From Rhodoferax sp. (GTDB taxonomy: Bacteria; Pseudomonadota; Gammaproteobacteria; Burkholderiales; Burkholderiaceae_C), in the NCBI RefSeq assembly GCF_030653815.1, contig NZ_JAURYQ010000038.1:1-64000 (forward strand): DNA of 64,000 nt. The letters run 5' to 3'. Every line of letters begins with the position of its first letter. Within the stretch, counting starts at the first letter, position 1. The notes beneath the pieces were generated by a model, which saw only the letters and a list, made by a program, of their open reading frames with translations, did no database searches and was not told where the DNA came from. The position numbers and the translations under genes were made by a program. Of the stretch, positions 48,014 to 56,062 are shown piece after piece.

Positions 48014-48349
48014 TCAAACCCCCCAGGTGATCGCCGCGTCGTCCTTCAGACACTGCCTGATCATGTCCATGAAAGGCAGGGTGCGCTGGCGCAGGCCGAT
48101 GGCCTCGAAACGGGGCGCAGGCAGGTTTTCTGCGTGAGCCTGATGGATGGCCTCCTTTTGTTGCGCCTCTTCAAGCGCCACCGCGTCTTTCAGCGCCGCC
48201 AGCGCTTGCGGCATGTGTTCGGGCAGCAAAATGCCCTTGGTGCTGGGCTCGGAAGCCGAGTGTTTGCCGATGATTTCCAGCACGCGCTGGCCGTTGGCTT
48301 GCAACATAATCACATCCCCGGTGACTTTGGATTTGAACTTGTACAGCAT
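48014..48349 (-). CDS. DUF1840 domain protein
   Basis: MLYKFKSKVTGDVIMLQANGQRVLEIIGK...GILLPEHMPQALAALKDAV; SD GAGGAA upstream. Confidence 0.88.
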   Translation of the reverse strand: MLYKFKSKVTGDVIMLQANGQRVLEIIGKHSASEPSTKGILLPEHMPQALAALKDAVALEEAQQKEAIHQAHAENLPAPRFEAIGLRQRTLPFMDMIRQCLKDDAAITWGV

Positions 48350-48386
48350 GCGTTTCCTCGCGTTGGTGAATCGTCTCAAGGGGCTC

Positions 48387-49448
48387 ATGTTAGTCCCCTG
48401 CCTGCTGCTGGGGCTGACCGGCTGCGCCGACACGCGTTATTACTGGCAGTCGGTCACGGGCCATTGGCAACTGATGCAGGCGGCGCGGCCCATAGACCAT
48501 TGGCTGGCTGACCCGACGACGCCATTGGCGTTGCAGCAGCGCCTCAAGCTGGCCCGGGACATGCGCCGATTTGCCGTGACTGAACTCCATCTGCCCGACA
48601 ACGCCAGTTACCAGCGCTACGCCGACCTGCAGCGCCGTCATGTGGTGTGGAACGTCGTGGCCGCGCCCGAGTTTTCCCTGACGCTGAAAACCTGGTGCTT
48701 CCCGGTGGCGGGTTGTGTGGGTTACCGGGGTTATTTTTCCGAGGCTGATGCGCAGGCCGAGGCCCAGGCGCAACGTGCCGCCGGGCTGGAGGCCAGCGTT
48801 TATGGTGTGCCTGCCTATTCCACGCTGGGCTGGATGAACTGGGTGGGCGGCGACCCGCTGCTCAACACCTTCATCCATTACCCCGCAGGCGAGGTGGCGC
48901 GTCTGCTTTTCCATGAGCTGTCGCACCAGGTGCTGTATGTGCCCGACGACATGGTCTTCAACGAATCATTTGCCACCGCGGTGGAACGGCTGGGCGGCGC
49001 CCTCTGGCTGGCGCAACAAGCCAGCCCTGAGGCGCGCCAGGCCTATGCCGACTTTGACGCGCGCCGCCAGCAGTTCAGGCTTCTGACGCGTAACACGCGT
49101 GACCGACTGAAGGAAATTTACAGCACCGATGGCCCGCAAGCCACGGCCAAAAAAAACCAGGCCGCCCTGAAGCAGCAAACCATGCGGGACTTCAGGGCCG
49201 CCTATGCCGAGCTCAAGGCGAGTTGGGGTGGTTACAGCGGCTTTGATGCCTGGGTGGCTCAGGCCAATAACGCGACTTTTGGTGCGCAGGCGGCATACGA
49301 CGAATTGGTGCCCGGCTTCGAGGCGCTGTTTGTGCGCGAAGGCCGCCAGTGGCCCACGTTCTATGATGCGGTCAAGGACCTTGCCAAGCGACCCCAAAAG
49401 GAGCGGGCGCAACAACTGAAACAATTAGCAGCAGAACAAAAAGGCTGA
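48387..49448 (+). CDS. Predicted lipoprotein aminopeptidase (Aminopep/PF10023-like)
   Basis: Lipobox LLLGLTGC; ARLLFHELSHQVLYVPDDMVFNESFATAVERLG; AAGG-SD AAGGGG before ATG 48387, alternative ATG at 48348. Confidence 0.82.
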   Translation: MLVPCLLLGLTGCADTRYYWQSVTGHWQLMQAARPIDHWLADPTTPLALQQRLKLARDMRRFAVTELHLPDNASYQRYADLQRRHVVWNVVAAPEFSLTLKTWCFPVAGCVGYRGYFSEADAQAEAQAQRAAGLEASVYGVPAYSTLGWMNWVGGDPLLNTFIHYPAGEVARLLFHELSHQVLYVPDDMVFNESFATAVERLGGALWLAQQASPEARQAYADFDARRQQFRLLTRNTRDRLKEIYSTDGPQATAKKNQAALKQQTMRDFRAAYAELKASWGGYSGFDAWVAQANNATFGAQAAYDELVPGFEALFVREGRQWPTFYDAVKDLAKRPQKERAQQLKQLAAEQKG

Positions 49449-49454
49449 CAGACC

Positions 49455-49784
49455 ATGGCTGAACTCAATATCGTTCGTGAACACACGCTGGGCCTGGCCA
49501 AGGCGCGCAAGATCGCCTTTCAGTGGGCGGAACAGGTCGAGCAGGAATTTGCCATGCAGTGCAATTACGCCCAGGGCAAGCACATCGACGAAGTTGAATT
49601 TGTGCGCTCAGGTGTCAAGGGCAGTTTGACGGTGACCAAAACGCACTTCGAGCTGCGCGCTCAATTGGGCTTTTTGCTCGGTGCGTTCAAGGGCACCATC
49701 GAGGCTGAGATTGTGAAGAACCTCGATGCCTTATTGGCGGCGCCCACGCCAGTTCCTAAAAAGCGGCCAGTGCCAAAGGCTTGA
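49455..49784 (+). CDS. Polyhydroxyalkanoic acid system family (PHA granule-region) protein
   Basis: MAELNIVREHTLGLAKARKIAFQWAEQVEQEFAMQCNYAQGKHIDEVEFVRSGVKGSLTVTKTHFEL. Confidence 0.85.
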   Translation: MAELNIVREHTLGLAKARKIAFQWAEQVEQEFAMQCNYAQGKHIDEVEFVRSGVKGSLTVTKTHFELRAQLGFLLGAFKGTIEAEIVKNLDALLAAPTPVPKKRPVPKA

Positions 49785-50039
49785 TCAGCTCAGCGATTTG
49801 ATCAGGTCGATGTACTGCTGCATCGCATCGGCACTGGGGGTGCCCTTGAGGGTGTTCCACGCATCCCATTTGGCGCGGCCCACCATGTCGGTAAAGCCGG
49901 GTTTCTTTTCTGCGTTGTCCCCGGCGCTGGCCTGTTTGTAAAGTGCGTAAAGCTTGAGCAGGGTCATGTTGTCGGGGCGTTCGCTTAAGGTTTTGGAGTG
50001 GGCCACGGCGGCTTCAAATTGGGTTTGCAGGTCAGACAT
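49785..50039 (-). CDS. Acyl-CoA-binding protein (ACBP)
   Basis: MSDLQTQFEAAVAHSKTLSERPDNMTLLKLYALYKQASAGDNAEKKPGFTDMVGRAKWDAWNTLKG. Confidence 0.95.
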   Translation of the reverse strand: MSDLQTQFEAAVAHSKTLSERPDNMTLLKLYALYKQASAGDNAEKKPGFTDMVGRAKWDAWNTLKGTPSADAMQQYIDLIKSLS

Positions 50040-50143
50040 GATGAAATTTCTATCCATTAAAAAGAGGGGGCATCAGGGTAATCAGGGTTGATCTTAATGG
50101 GCGTTTTGATCGCAAAATAGAGAACCTTCCCGAAAGCGTTCTC

Positions 50144-51667
50144 ATGGTCACACGTTTGCCTCGTTCCCGTTCCCGAACTGCCCCGCAACAGTTGTCTGCC
50201 AGCCCGGTGCACGAGCGCATGAGCAAGGTCGACACCGCCTGGTTGCGCATGGACAGCGCCAGCAACCTGATGATGATCATGGGCGTCTGGATCATCAAGC
50301 CGGCGGTCAGTTATGAGGCTACTTGCCAGCGCATCGAAGAACGTTTGTTGAAGTACCCGCGCTTCAGCCAAAAAGTGGTGCAGGATGCAACCGGTGCCAG
50401 CTGGGTGACCGACACCGGCTTTGACATCCAACGCCATGTGCTGCGCGACAAGCTGCCGCCCTCGGCCAAAAGCCACCCGCAGCAAGCGCTGCAGGATCGC
50501 CTGGCCGAGCTGGCCTTGCAGCCGCTGGACCCGCGTTACCCGCTGTGGGACTTCAGGCTGGTGGAACATTACCAGGGCGGCTCGGTCCTGCTGGTGCGCA
50601 TTCACCATTGCATTGCCGACGGCCTGGCGCTGATCGCCGTGATTCAGTCGCTGGTGGATGGCGGCACCGAGCCACCGCAGCGCCAGGTCAGGCACGACTC
50701 GGCTTCTGGCTGGGAGGCGGCGGAAGAATGGCTGTCGCACACGGTGATCGAACCGTTCACCGGGGCGGCCGTGAAGGCCTTGGATTTTGCGGGCGACAGC
50801 GCGGCGCAAGCACTGGGCGCCATGGGTCACCCGCAAACCCTGTTCGACAAACTCATCACCAAGGGCGTGAGCAAGGGCAAGGACGGGTCGGCAGAAATCG
50901 CCAAACTGGCCTACCAGGTGCTGCGCGACAGCGCCGCGCTGGCCCTGATGCCCGACGACTCCCCCACCCGACTCAAAGGCAGCCCGGGCCACGCCAAGCG
51001 GGTGGCCTGGTGCCAGCCGATTCCGCTGGATGAAGTGCGCGCCGTGAGCAAGGTGCTGCATTGTTCGATCAATGATGTGCTGCTGGCCTGCGTGGCGGGC
51101 GCCATCGGCCAGTACCTCAAAGCGCAGGGCGATGCGGTGGCGGGCAAGGAAATTCGCGCCATGGTGCCGGTCAACTTGCGGCCCATGGCGCAAGCCTACC
51201 AATTGGGCAACCAGTTTGGGCTGGCACCGGTGGTGCTGCCGATCGGCCTGGAGCACCCGTTGGCGCGGGTGTTTGAAGTGCGCCGGCGCATGGGGGAGCT
51301 CAAAGGCAGCATGCAACCGCTGCTGAGTTTTGCCCTGCTGGCGCTGGCGGGCATGCTGGTCAAGCCGGCCCAGGACGCCTTGCTGAGCCTGTTCTCGAAA
51401 AAAACCACGGCAGTCATGACCAATGTGCCCGGGCCCCGGGAAAAGCTCAAGTTCTGTGGTGCCACCCTGGAGCAGCCGCTGGTCTGGGTGCCGCAGTCGG
51501 GCAGCGTGGGTTTGGGCGTGTCGATTCTGAGCTACGGCGGCGGCGTGCAGTTCGGCATCGTCAGCGACGCCACCCTGTGCCCCAACCCGCAGGCCATCAT
51601 TGACCAGTTTGAGCCCGAGTTCGAAAAACTCCGTCTGCTGACCCTGATGCTGCCCTGGGAGAATTGA
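50144..51667 (+). CDS. Wax ester synthase / diacylglycerol acyltransferase (WS/DGAT)
   Basis: Active-site HHCIADG in VRIHHCIADGLALIAVIQ; PLWDFRLVEHYQGG; C-terminal VMTNVPGPREKLKFCGATLEQPLVWVPQSGSVGLGVSILSYGG. Confidence 0.95.
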   Translation: MVTRLPRSRSRTAPQQLSASPVHERMSKVDTAWLRMDSASNLMMIMGVWIIKPAVSYEATCQRIEERLLKYPRFSQKVVQDATGASWVTDTGFDIQRHVLRDKLPPSAKSHPQQALQDRLAELALQPLDPRYPLWDFRLVEHYQGGSVLLVRIHHCIADGLALIAVIQSLVDGGTEPPQRQVRHDSASGWEAAEEWLSHTVIEPFTGAAVKALDFAGDSAAQALGAMGHPQTLFDKLITKGVSKGKDGSAEIAKLAYQVLRDSAALALMPDDSPTRLKGSPGHAKRVAWCQPIPLDEVRAVSKVLHCSINDVLLACVAGAIGQYLKAQGDAVAGKEIRAMVPVNLRPMAQAYQLGNQFGLAPVVLPIGLEHPLARVFEVRRRMGELKGSMQPLLSFALLALAGMLVKPAQDALLSLFSKKTTAVMTNVPGPREKLKFCGATLEQPLVWVPQSGSVGLGVSILSYGGGVQFGIVSDATLCPNPQAIIDQFEPEFEKLRLLTLMLPWEN

Positions 51668-51670
51668 ACT

Positions 51671-52444
51671 TCAGTCTTCCAGCTCGGCCTTGGCCATTTC
51701 GACGTCCAGGCGTTCCATGGCGTCGATGGGCTTGGCGCTGGCGGCTTGTTGGTAGAGGCGGGTGGCTTCGTGCACCACGGCATCACCGTCGAGCATCAGC
51801 AGCGCGTGGGCGTATTCGACCATGCCCATGGCCGACGCCATGTTGAACTTGAGCGCTTGCTGAAACAGCGTGAGCCCGGTGGCCTTGTGGGCGCCGTAGG
51901 CCATCGCGCCAATGAGCTCGCCGACCTTGTCGATCACTTCGGCATGAAAGGCACCCAGCGCAATGTGGGCGTCGGCGTGCATGGGTTGCTTCTGGATGAC
52001 GTGTTCCAGGTCGGTCTTGACGCGGGTGCCAAGGCCTTGCGCCAGCGCCTTGGCCACGCTGATGCCCTGGCTGTAGCGCCCCAGGGCGTAGGCGCGCCAG
52101 TAATAGGCGTTGATGTTGTCGGGCTGCTGTTTGATTTGCGCCTCGGTGCGCTCGGCCACCTCGACAAACAGGGCCTGCCGGATGGCTTCCTGCCGCTCCA
52201 GGTAAGTGGCGTACACGCAGACGGCCTTGTTGGCCACATTGAGCCCGGACAGCCCCAGATCGAGCCCCATGGACATGGATTTGTAAAAGTCACCATTGTG
52301 AAAATGAGCCCAGGCCTGCAACAACTTGGGGTCTTGGGGGAGCGGCTCCAGATCCCCCGCATGCAGTCTGGCCCACGAACTTTTGACGCCTTCCGCGTCA
52401 AAGTTGTAATCGCCCGCAAAGGGGAAAGGTGTCCATTTGGCCAT
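51671..52444 (-). CDS. Hypothetical protein with TPR-like helical repeats
   Basis: MAKWTPFPFAGDYNFDAEGVKSSWARLHAGDLEPLP...AYYWRAYALGRYSQGISVAKALAQGLGTRVKTDLEHVIQKQPMHADAHIALGAFH. Confidence 0.75.
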   Translation of the reverse strand: MAKWTPFPFAGDYNFDAEGVKSSWARLHAGDLEPLPQDPKLLQAWAHFHNGDFYKSMSMGLDLGLSGLNVANKAVCVYATYLERQEAIRQALFVEVAERTEAQIKQQPDNINAYYWRAYALGRYSQGISVAKALAQGLGTRVKTDLEHVIQKQPMHADAHIALGAFHAEVIDKVGELIGAMAYGAHKATGLTLFQQALKFNMASAMGMVEYAHALLMLDGDAVVHEATRLYQQAASAKPIDAMERLDVEMAKAELED

Positions 52445-52468
52445 TGGTTTCTCCGGTGCCTTGTTGTT

Positions 52469-53131
52469 TTATTTGTTTTCCTTATTGTAGGCATCGGAGA
52501 GTTTGAGCAGGTGGCTGCGCTGCGACGACTCCAGGTAGGGCGCCAGCAGGTTCAGCACATGCTGGGCACCGCGCAGCAGCGCTGCCTGCGCGTTCTGCTC
52601 TTCCAGGGCATTGCGCGGGTCACGCACGTACTCAAAACTGAACCAGTAGGTCAGCACCACCACCATGCTGGTCGCGGTGGCCTCGATCTCGCGCGAGTCG
52701 ATGTGCAGGGCACCGCCGCGGCGCATGCCGTCGAGCAGGGCCTTGATGGAGCGGGTCTTGTTTTTCAGGATCGACTGAAAGTGGGTTTCCAGACGCCGGT
52801 TCTTGCTCAGCAGGTCGTTCAGGTCACGGTACAAAAACCGGTATTGCCAGATCAGCTCAAACAGCGTGTGCATGAAAAACCAGGCATCTTCAACGTCGCG
52901 CACATCATCACCGGCGCCCAGCAACTCGTTCAAGGGGCGCTCGAAACGGTCAAACAGCGCGTTGATGAGCTCGTCCTTGGCCGGGTAGTGGTAGTACAGG
53001 TTGCCGGGGCTGATGTTGAGTTCGGCCGAGATCAGCGTGGTCGACACATTGGGCTCGCCAAAGCGGTTGAATAGCCCCAGCGTGACCTCCAGGATGCGCT
53101 CGGCGGTGCGCCGCGGGGCTTTTTTTACCAT
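52469..53131 (-). CDS. TetR/AcrR-family regulator
   Basis: RRTAERILEVTLGLFNRFGEPNVSTTLISAELNISPGNLYYHYPAKDELINALF. Confidence 0.93.
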   Translation of the reverse strand: MVKKAPRRTAERILEVTLGLFNRFGEPNVSTTLISAELNISPGNLYYHYPAKDELINALFDRFERPLNELLGAGDDVRDVEDAWFFMHTLFELIWQYRFLYRDLNDLLSKNRRLETHFQSILKNKTRSIKALLDGMRRGGALHIDSREIEATATSMVVVLTYWFSFEYVRDPRNALEEQNAQAALLRGAQHVLNLLAPYLESSQRSHLLKLSDAYNKENK

Positions 53132-54378
53132 GTCGGCTGACCATTTTTGGGGGCTGCCACCTGCACCACCTGGTTCAGGGTGTTCAGGGTGGTGTGCAGC
53201 TTGGTCAGGGCATGGCTGACCCGGGTGGGTTCGCGCTGGGGGCGACACAGGTGGCGGCTGGTGTCGTCCAGCAGCGCATGGTTCAGCGTGATGCCGTGGT
53301 CGCCGAGCTGGGTGACCAGGCCGGCCTGGTTTGAGCGCAGCAACTGGCGGGTTTGCTGGTAGGCGTGTTCGGCCAGATGGCGGCGCTGGCTGTAGCTGAA
53401 GGTGTTGGCCAGGTACAGCTCGGGGTCGCGGTGGTCGGGCTCGATCAGCAGAATGTCGGTGTTGGGGTAGGCCTGTTGGTAGCTTTTGAGCCCCAGTACC
53501 AGGCGCGAGTGGATGAGCGACCTGAAGGTCTGGCTCAGCACCGCGGGCAGGCCGCCGTCGGCAATACGCGGAATGGGTTCGGGCGCGGCCCAGGGCGTGT
53601 TGGGCTCGGTGGTGGCTTGCCGCTTGGAAGCGTCAAAAGGCACCAGCGGGTTGATGCACAGCATCAGGTCCACACCCTCTTCCAGCGCAATCGAGGCGTG
53701 CATGGTCTTGATCAGGGCGCCATCGACAAAATGCTGGCCGTCGATCTCGACCGGTGGAAACAGGCCCGGCAGGGCGGCGCTGGCTTGCACGGCTTTGGAA
53801 ATGGGCACATGGTCCCAGCCCGGGCGGCCAAACGCAACCGTCTGGCAACTGTCGAGATGCGTGGCCACCAGCGTCAGGCGGCTTTTGAGTTGGCGGAAAT
53901 CGTTGCTGCGGCCGGGTTTGGCAAACAGCCGCGCCAGCTCGATGTCAATCTGGTCATTGGAGAAAACGCCAGTCGGCAGGCTCGGGCTCAAATATTCCAG
54001 CGCGCGCATGAGCGACTTGCGTCCCAGCGTGCCCTGCCACGTGCCTGCCAGCAGCAAGCCCGGCACCAGCAGCCCGCGCGAAAAAAATTCGCCAAACGCA
54101 GGCCGCAGCAACCAGGCCGGATCGAACGCCTCGGCCTGATGTTTGCGGTCTTCAATGAACAGGGAAAACAGCTGGCGTGGCGTGACGCCATTGGCCAGAC
54201 CGGCGGCAATGAAGCTGCCGGCCGACACCCCGACGTAATGTTGCAGCCGGTTGAAATCGATGCCCTGCAGCGACTCCTGCAACGCGCACAGCGCACCAAT
54301 TTCATAGATGGCACCCAGCGGGCCACCACCAGCCAGTGCCAGGGCGATCTTGGGTGCGTGGGCTTTTTGACGCGTCAT
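53125..54378 (-). CDS. Patatin-like phospholipase
   Basis: IALALAGGGPLGAIYEIGALCAL (oxyanion), YVGVSAGSFIAAGLANG (GxSxG), VDGALIKTMHASIALEEGVD. Confidence 0.94.
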   Translation of the reverse strand: MTRQKAHAPKIALALAGGGPLGAIYEIGALCALQESLQGIDFNRLQHYVGVSAGSFIAAGLANGVTPRQLFSLFIEDRKHQAEAFDPAWLLRPAFGEFFSRGLLVPGLLLAGTWQGTLGRKSLMRALEYLSPSLPTGVFSNDQIDIELARLFAKPGRSNDFRQLKSRLTLVATHLDSCQTVAFGRPGWDHVPISKAVQASAALPGLFPPVEIDGQHFVDGALIKTMHASIALEEGVDLMLCINPLVPFDASKRQATTEPNTPWAAPEPIPRIADGGLPAVLSQTFRSLIHSRLVLGLKSYQQAYPNTDILLIEPDHRDPELYLANTFSYSQRRHLAEHAYQQTRQLLRSNQAGLVTQLGDHGITLNHALLDDTSRHLCRPQREPTRVSHALTKLHTTLNTLNQVVQVAAPKNGQPTW

Positions 54379-54411
54379 ACCACGCCAGTGTAGGGCGCTC
54401 GCAGCCCTTTG

Positions 54412-55029
54412 TTATTCAGGGTTTACCTGAGGCGCCGGCGCGACCTTGGGCGCTGCCTTTTTGGCGGCTGGGGCTTTGCGGGCCGGGGCTTTTTTGGCCA
54501 CGGGCGCGGCCGCCACCGTCTTGGCTACGGCTTTTTTGGCCGCTGGCTTGGCTTTGGCCGGGGTCAGCTTGTGCACGCTGGCATTGAGCGCGTCAATGCG
54601 GGCAATCAGCGCGTCGATGTCCTTGGCCGACGGCACGCCCAGCTTGTTGAGTGCCTTGGCCACGCGGTCTTCAAAAATGTTTTCCAGCTTGTCCCATTGG
54701 CCCGAAGCCCGACTGCCGATGTCGCTGGCCATGCTGGTCATCTTGTGGGTGGCCTCGTTGATTTTTTCCTCGGCGGCCGACTGGGTCTTGCGCTGAAAAC
54801 TCACGCCTTCCTTGACCAGTGCCTCGAACGCCTTGGTGCCTTCCACCTGCGCTTTGGTAAAAGCGCCCAGGCCAGCTTGCCAGATCTGTTGGGCCGAATC
54901 TTTCACCGAGCCCGACAAAATGGATGACTTGGACGCCGCCGATTTGGCAGACTTTTTGCTGGCCGACTTGACGCTGGATTTGGCTGCGGGTTTGGCTGCG
55001 GCGCTGACTTTTTTGAGTTTGGTGACCAT
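54412..55029 (-). CDS. Phasin-family protein with Lys/Ala-rich tails at both ends
   Basis: Core SVKDSAQQIWQAGLGAFTKAQVEGTKAFEALVKEGVSFQRKTQ...; N-term KKVSAAAKPAAKSSVKSASKKSAKSAASKSS; C-term AKPAAKKAVAKTVAAAPVAKKAPARKAPAAKKAAPK. Confidence 0.9.
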   Translation of the reverse strand: MVTKLKKVSAAAKPAAKSSVKSASKKSAKSAASKSSILSGSVKDSAQQIWQAGLGAFTKAQVEGTKAFEALVKEGVSFQRKTQSAAEEKINEATHKMTSMASDIGSRASGQWDKLENIFEDRVAKALNKLGVPSAKDIDALIARIDALNASVHKLTPAKAKPAAKKAVAKTVAAAPVAKKAPARKAPAAKKAAPKVAPAPQVNPE

Positions 55030-55149
55030 GTGACACTCCTGTGGGTAAAGGGTAAAACTGTTGCACCAAGGTCGTCGGTGCATGGGGGTGACTGTAAGGA
55101 CGACGCGCGCAAATGTGTAGGGGCAGCTTCCTAAAACCAGGACCCCAAG

Positions 55150-55190
55150 CCATGGATTGCCACGTCGCTGTGCTTCTCGCGATGACGGAC
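55150..55190. repeat. Dispersed repeat, half unit
   Basis: CCATGGATTGCCACGTCGCTGTGCTTCTCGCGATGACGG. Confidence 0.7.
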
Positions 55191-55246
55191 AGGGGTCTCA
55201 ACTTGATTACGAGCATGCTTGCCTCAATCCATCGTTCCGGTAACAA

Positions 55247-55269
55247 TACAATCTAGACAGACTAGACAG
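55247..55269 (+). promoter_or_regulatory. -10-like TACAAT followed by direct repeats CTAGACAG-A-CTAGACAG
   Basis: Immediately upstream of the antitoxin gene; candidate autoregulatory operator. Confidence 0.5.
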
Positions 55270-55278
55270 GAGTTAATA

Positions 55279-55521
55279 ATGCATACATGGCAATTACAGG
55301 AAGCGAAGAACCGCTTCAGCGAAATAGTGGACATGACGCTCAATGAGGGGCCGCAGCTTGTCACGCGCCGGGGGCAGGACGTTGTGGTCATTCTTGCGGC
55401 CAAGGACTACCGACGCATGAGCGGTGCGCCGTCATTGCTCAGCACCTTGTTCAGCGCGCCACGAGGCGAGCCACTTGATCTGGCGCGCGCGAAGGAGCCC
55501 ATTCGCGAGGTCAAGCTGTGA
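55279..55521 (+). CDS. Type II antitoxin, Phd/YefM family
   Basis: MHTWQLQEAKNRFSEIVDMTLNEGPQLVTRRGQDVVVILAAKDYRRM. Confidence 0.94.
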   Translation: MHTWQLQEAKNRFSEIVDMTLNEGPQLVTRRGQDVVVILAAKDYRRMSGAPSLLSTLFSAPRGEPLDLARAKEPIREVKL

Positions 55522-55940
55522 ATTACCTGCTTGACACCTGCTTCCTGTCCGAGCTGGTCAAGCCAGCGCCCGCGCCAGCGGTTTTGAGTTGGATGGGTGA
55601 GCGCACCGAGACCGAATTATTCGTGAGCGCAATGACCATGGCAGAGCTTCAGCGCGGTATCGAGAAACTTGCGCCGTCGCGCCGGCAAGCTGAGCTCTCG
55701 ACCTGGCTGCAGCAGCTCAAAATGGGGTTTGAGAATCGTATGCTGTCGTTCACGATCGAGACCGCTAGTGTTTGGGCTCACATGTGCGCCAAAGTCGAGT
55801 CCGAGGGCAAACCCATGGCCGCCTTCGACTCCATCATTGCTGCGACTGCCCTGGAGCATGGCCTGGCTCTGGTCACACGCAACGTGCGCGACTTCGCGCA
55901 AGCCCCGGTTGTGCTGATGAACCCCTGGTCTGTTGGTTGA
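55518..55940 (+). CDS. PIN-domain toxin (VapC/FitB-like), GTG start overlapping the antitoxin
   Basis: NYLLDTCFLSELVKPAPAPAVLSWM...FVSAMTMAELQRGIEKL...PMAAFDSIIAATALEHGLALVTRNVRDF. Confidence 0.94.
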   Translation: MNYLLDTCFLSELVKPAPAPAVLSWMGERTETELFVSAMTMAELQRGIEKLAPSRRQAELSTWLQQLKMGFENRMLSFTIETASVWAHMCAKVESEGKPMAAFDSIIAATALEHGLALVTRNVRDFAQAPVVLMNPWSVG

Positions 55941-56062
55941 CGTCAAAAATGCATGGATCGCCACGGTCTGCGGCCTCGCGTCGACGGGGGCCTCCACGGG
56001 TTTACGATACAGCGCGACCAACCCGATTCAGGCAAAAATAGCCCATTCTTTTGGAGACACCC

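Noticed and set aside
54384-54411. AGGGC-GCTCGCA-GCCCT hairpin after the phasin gene as a terminator
   Set aside because: Short stem and no U-tract on the minus strand where it would be needed.
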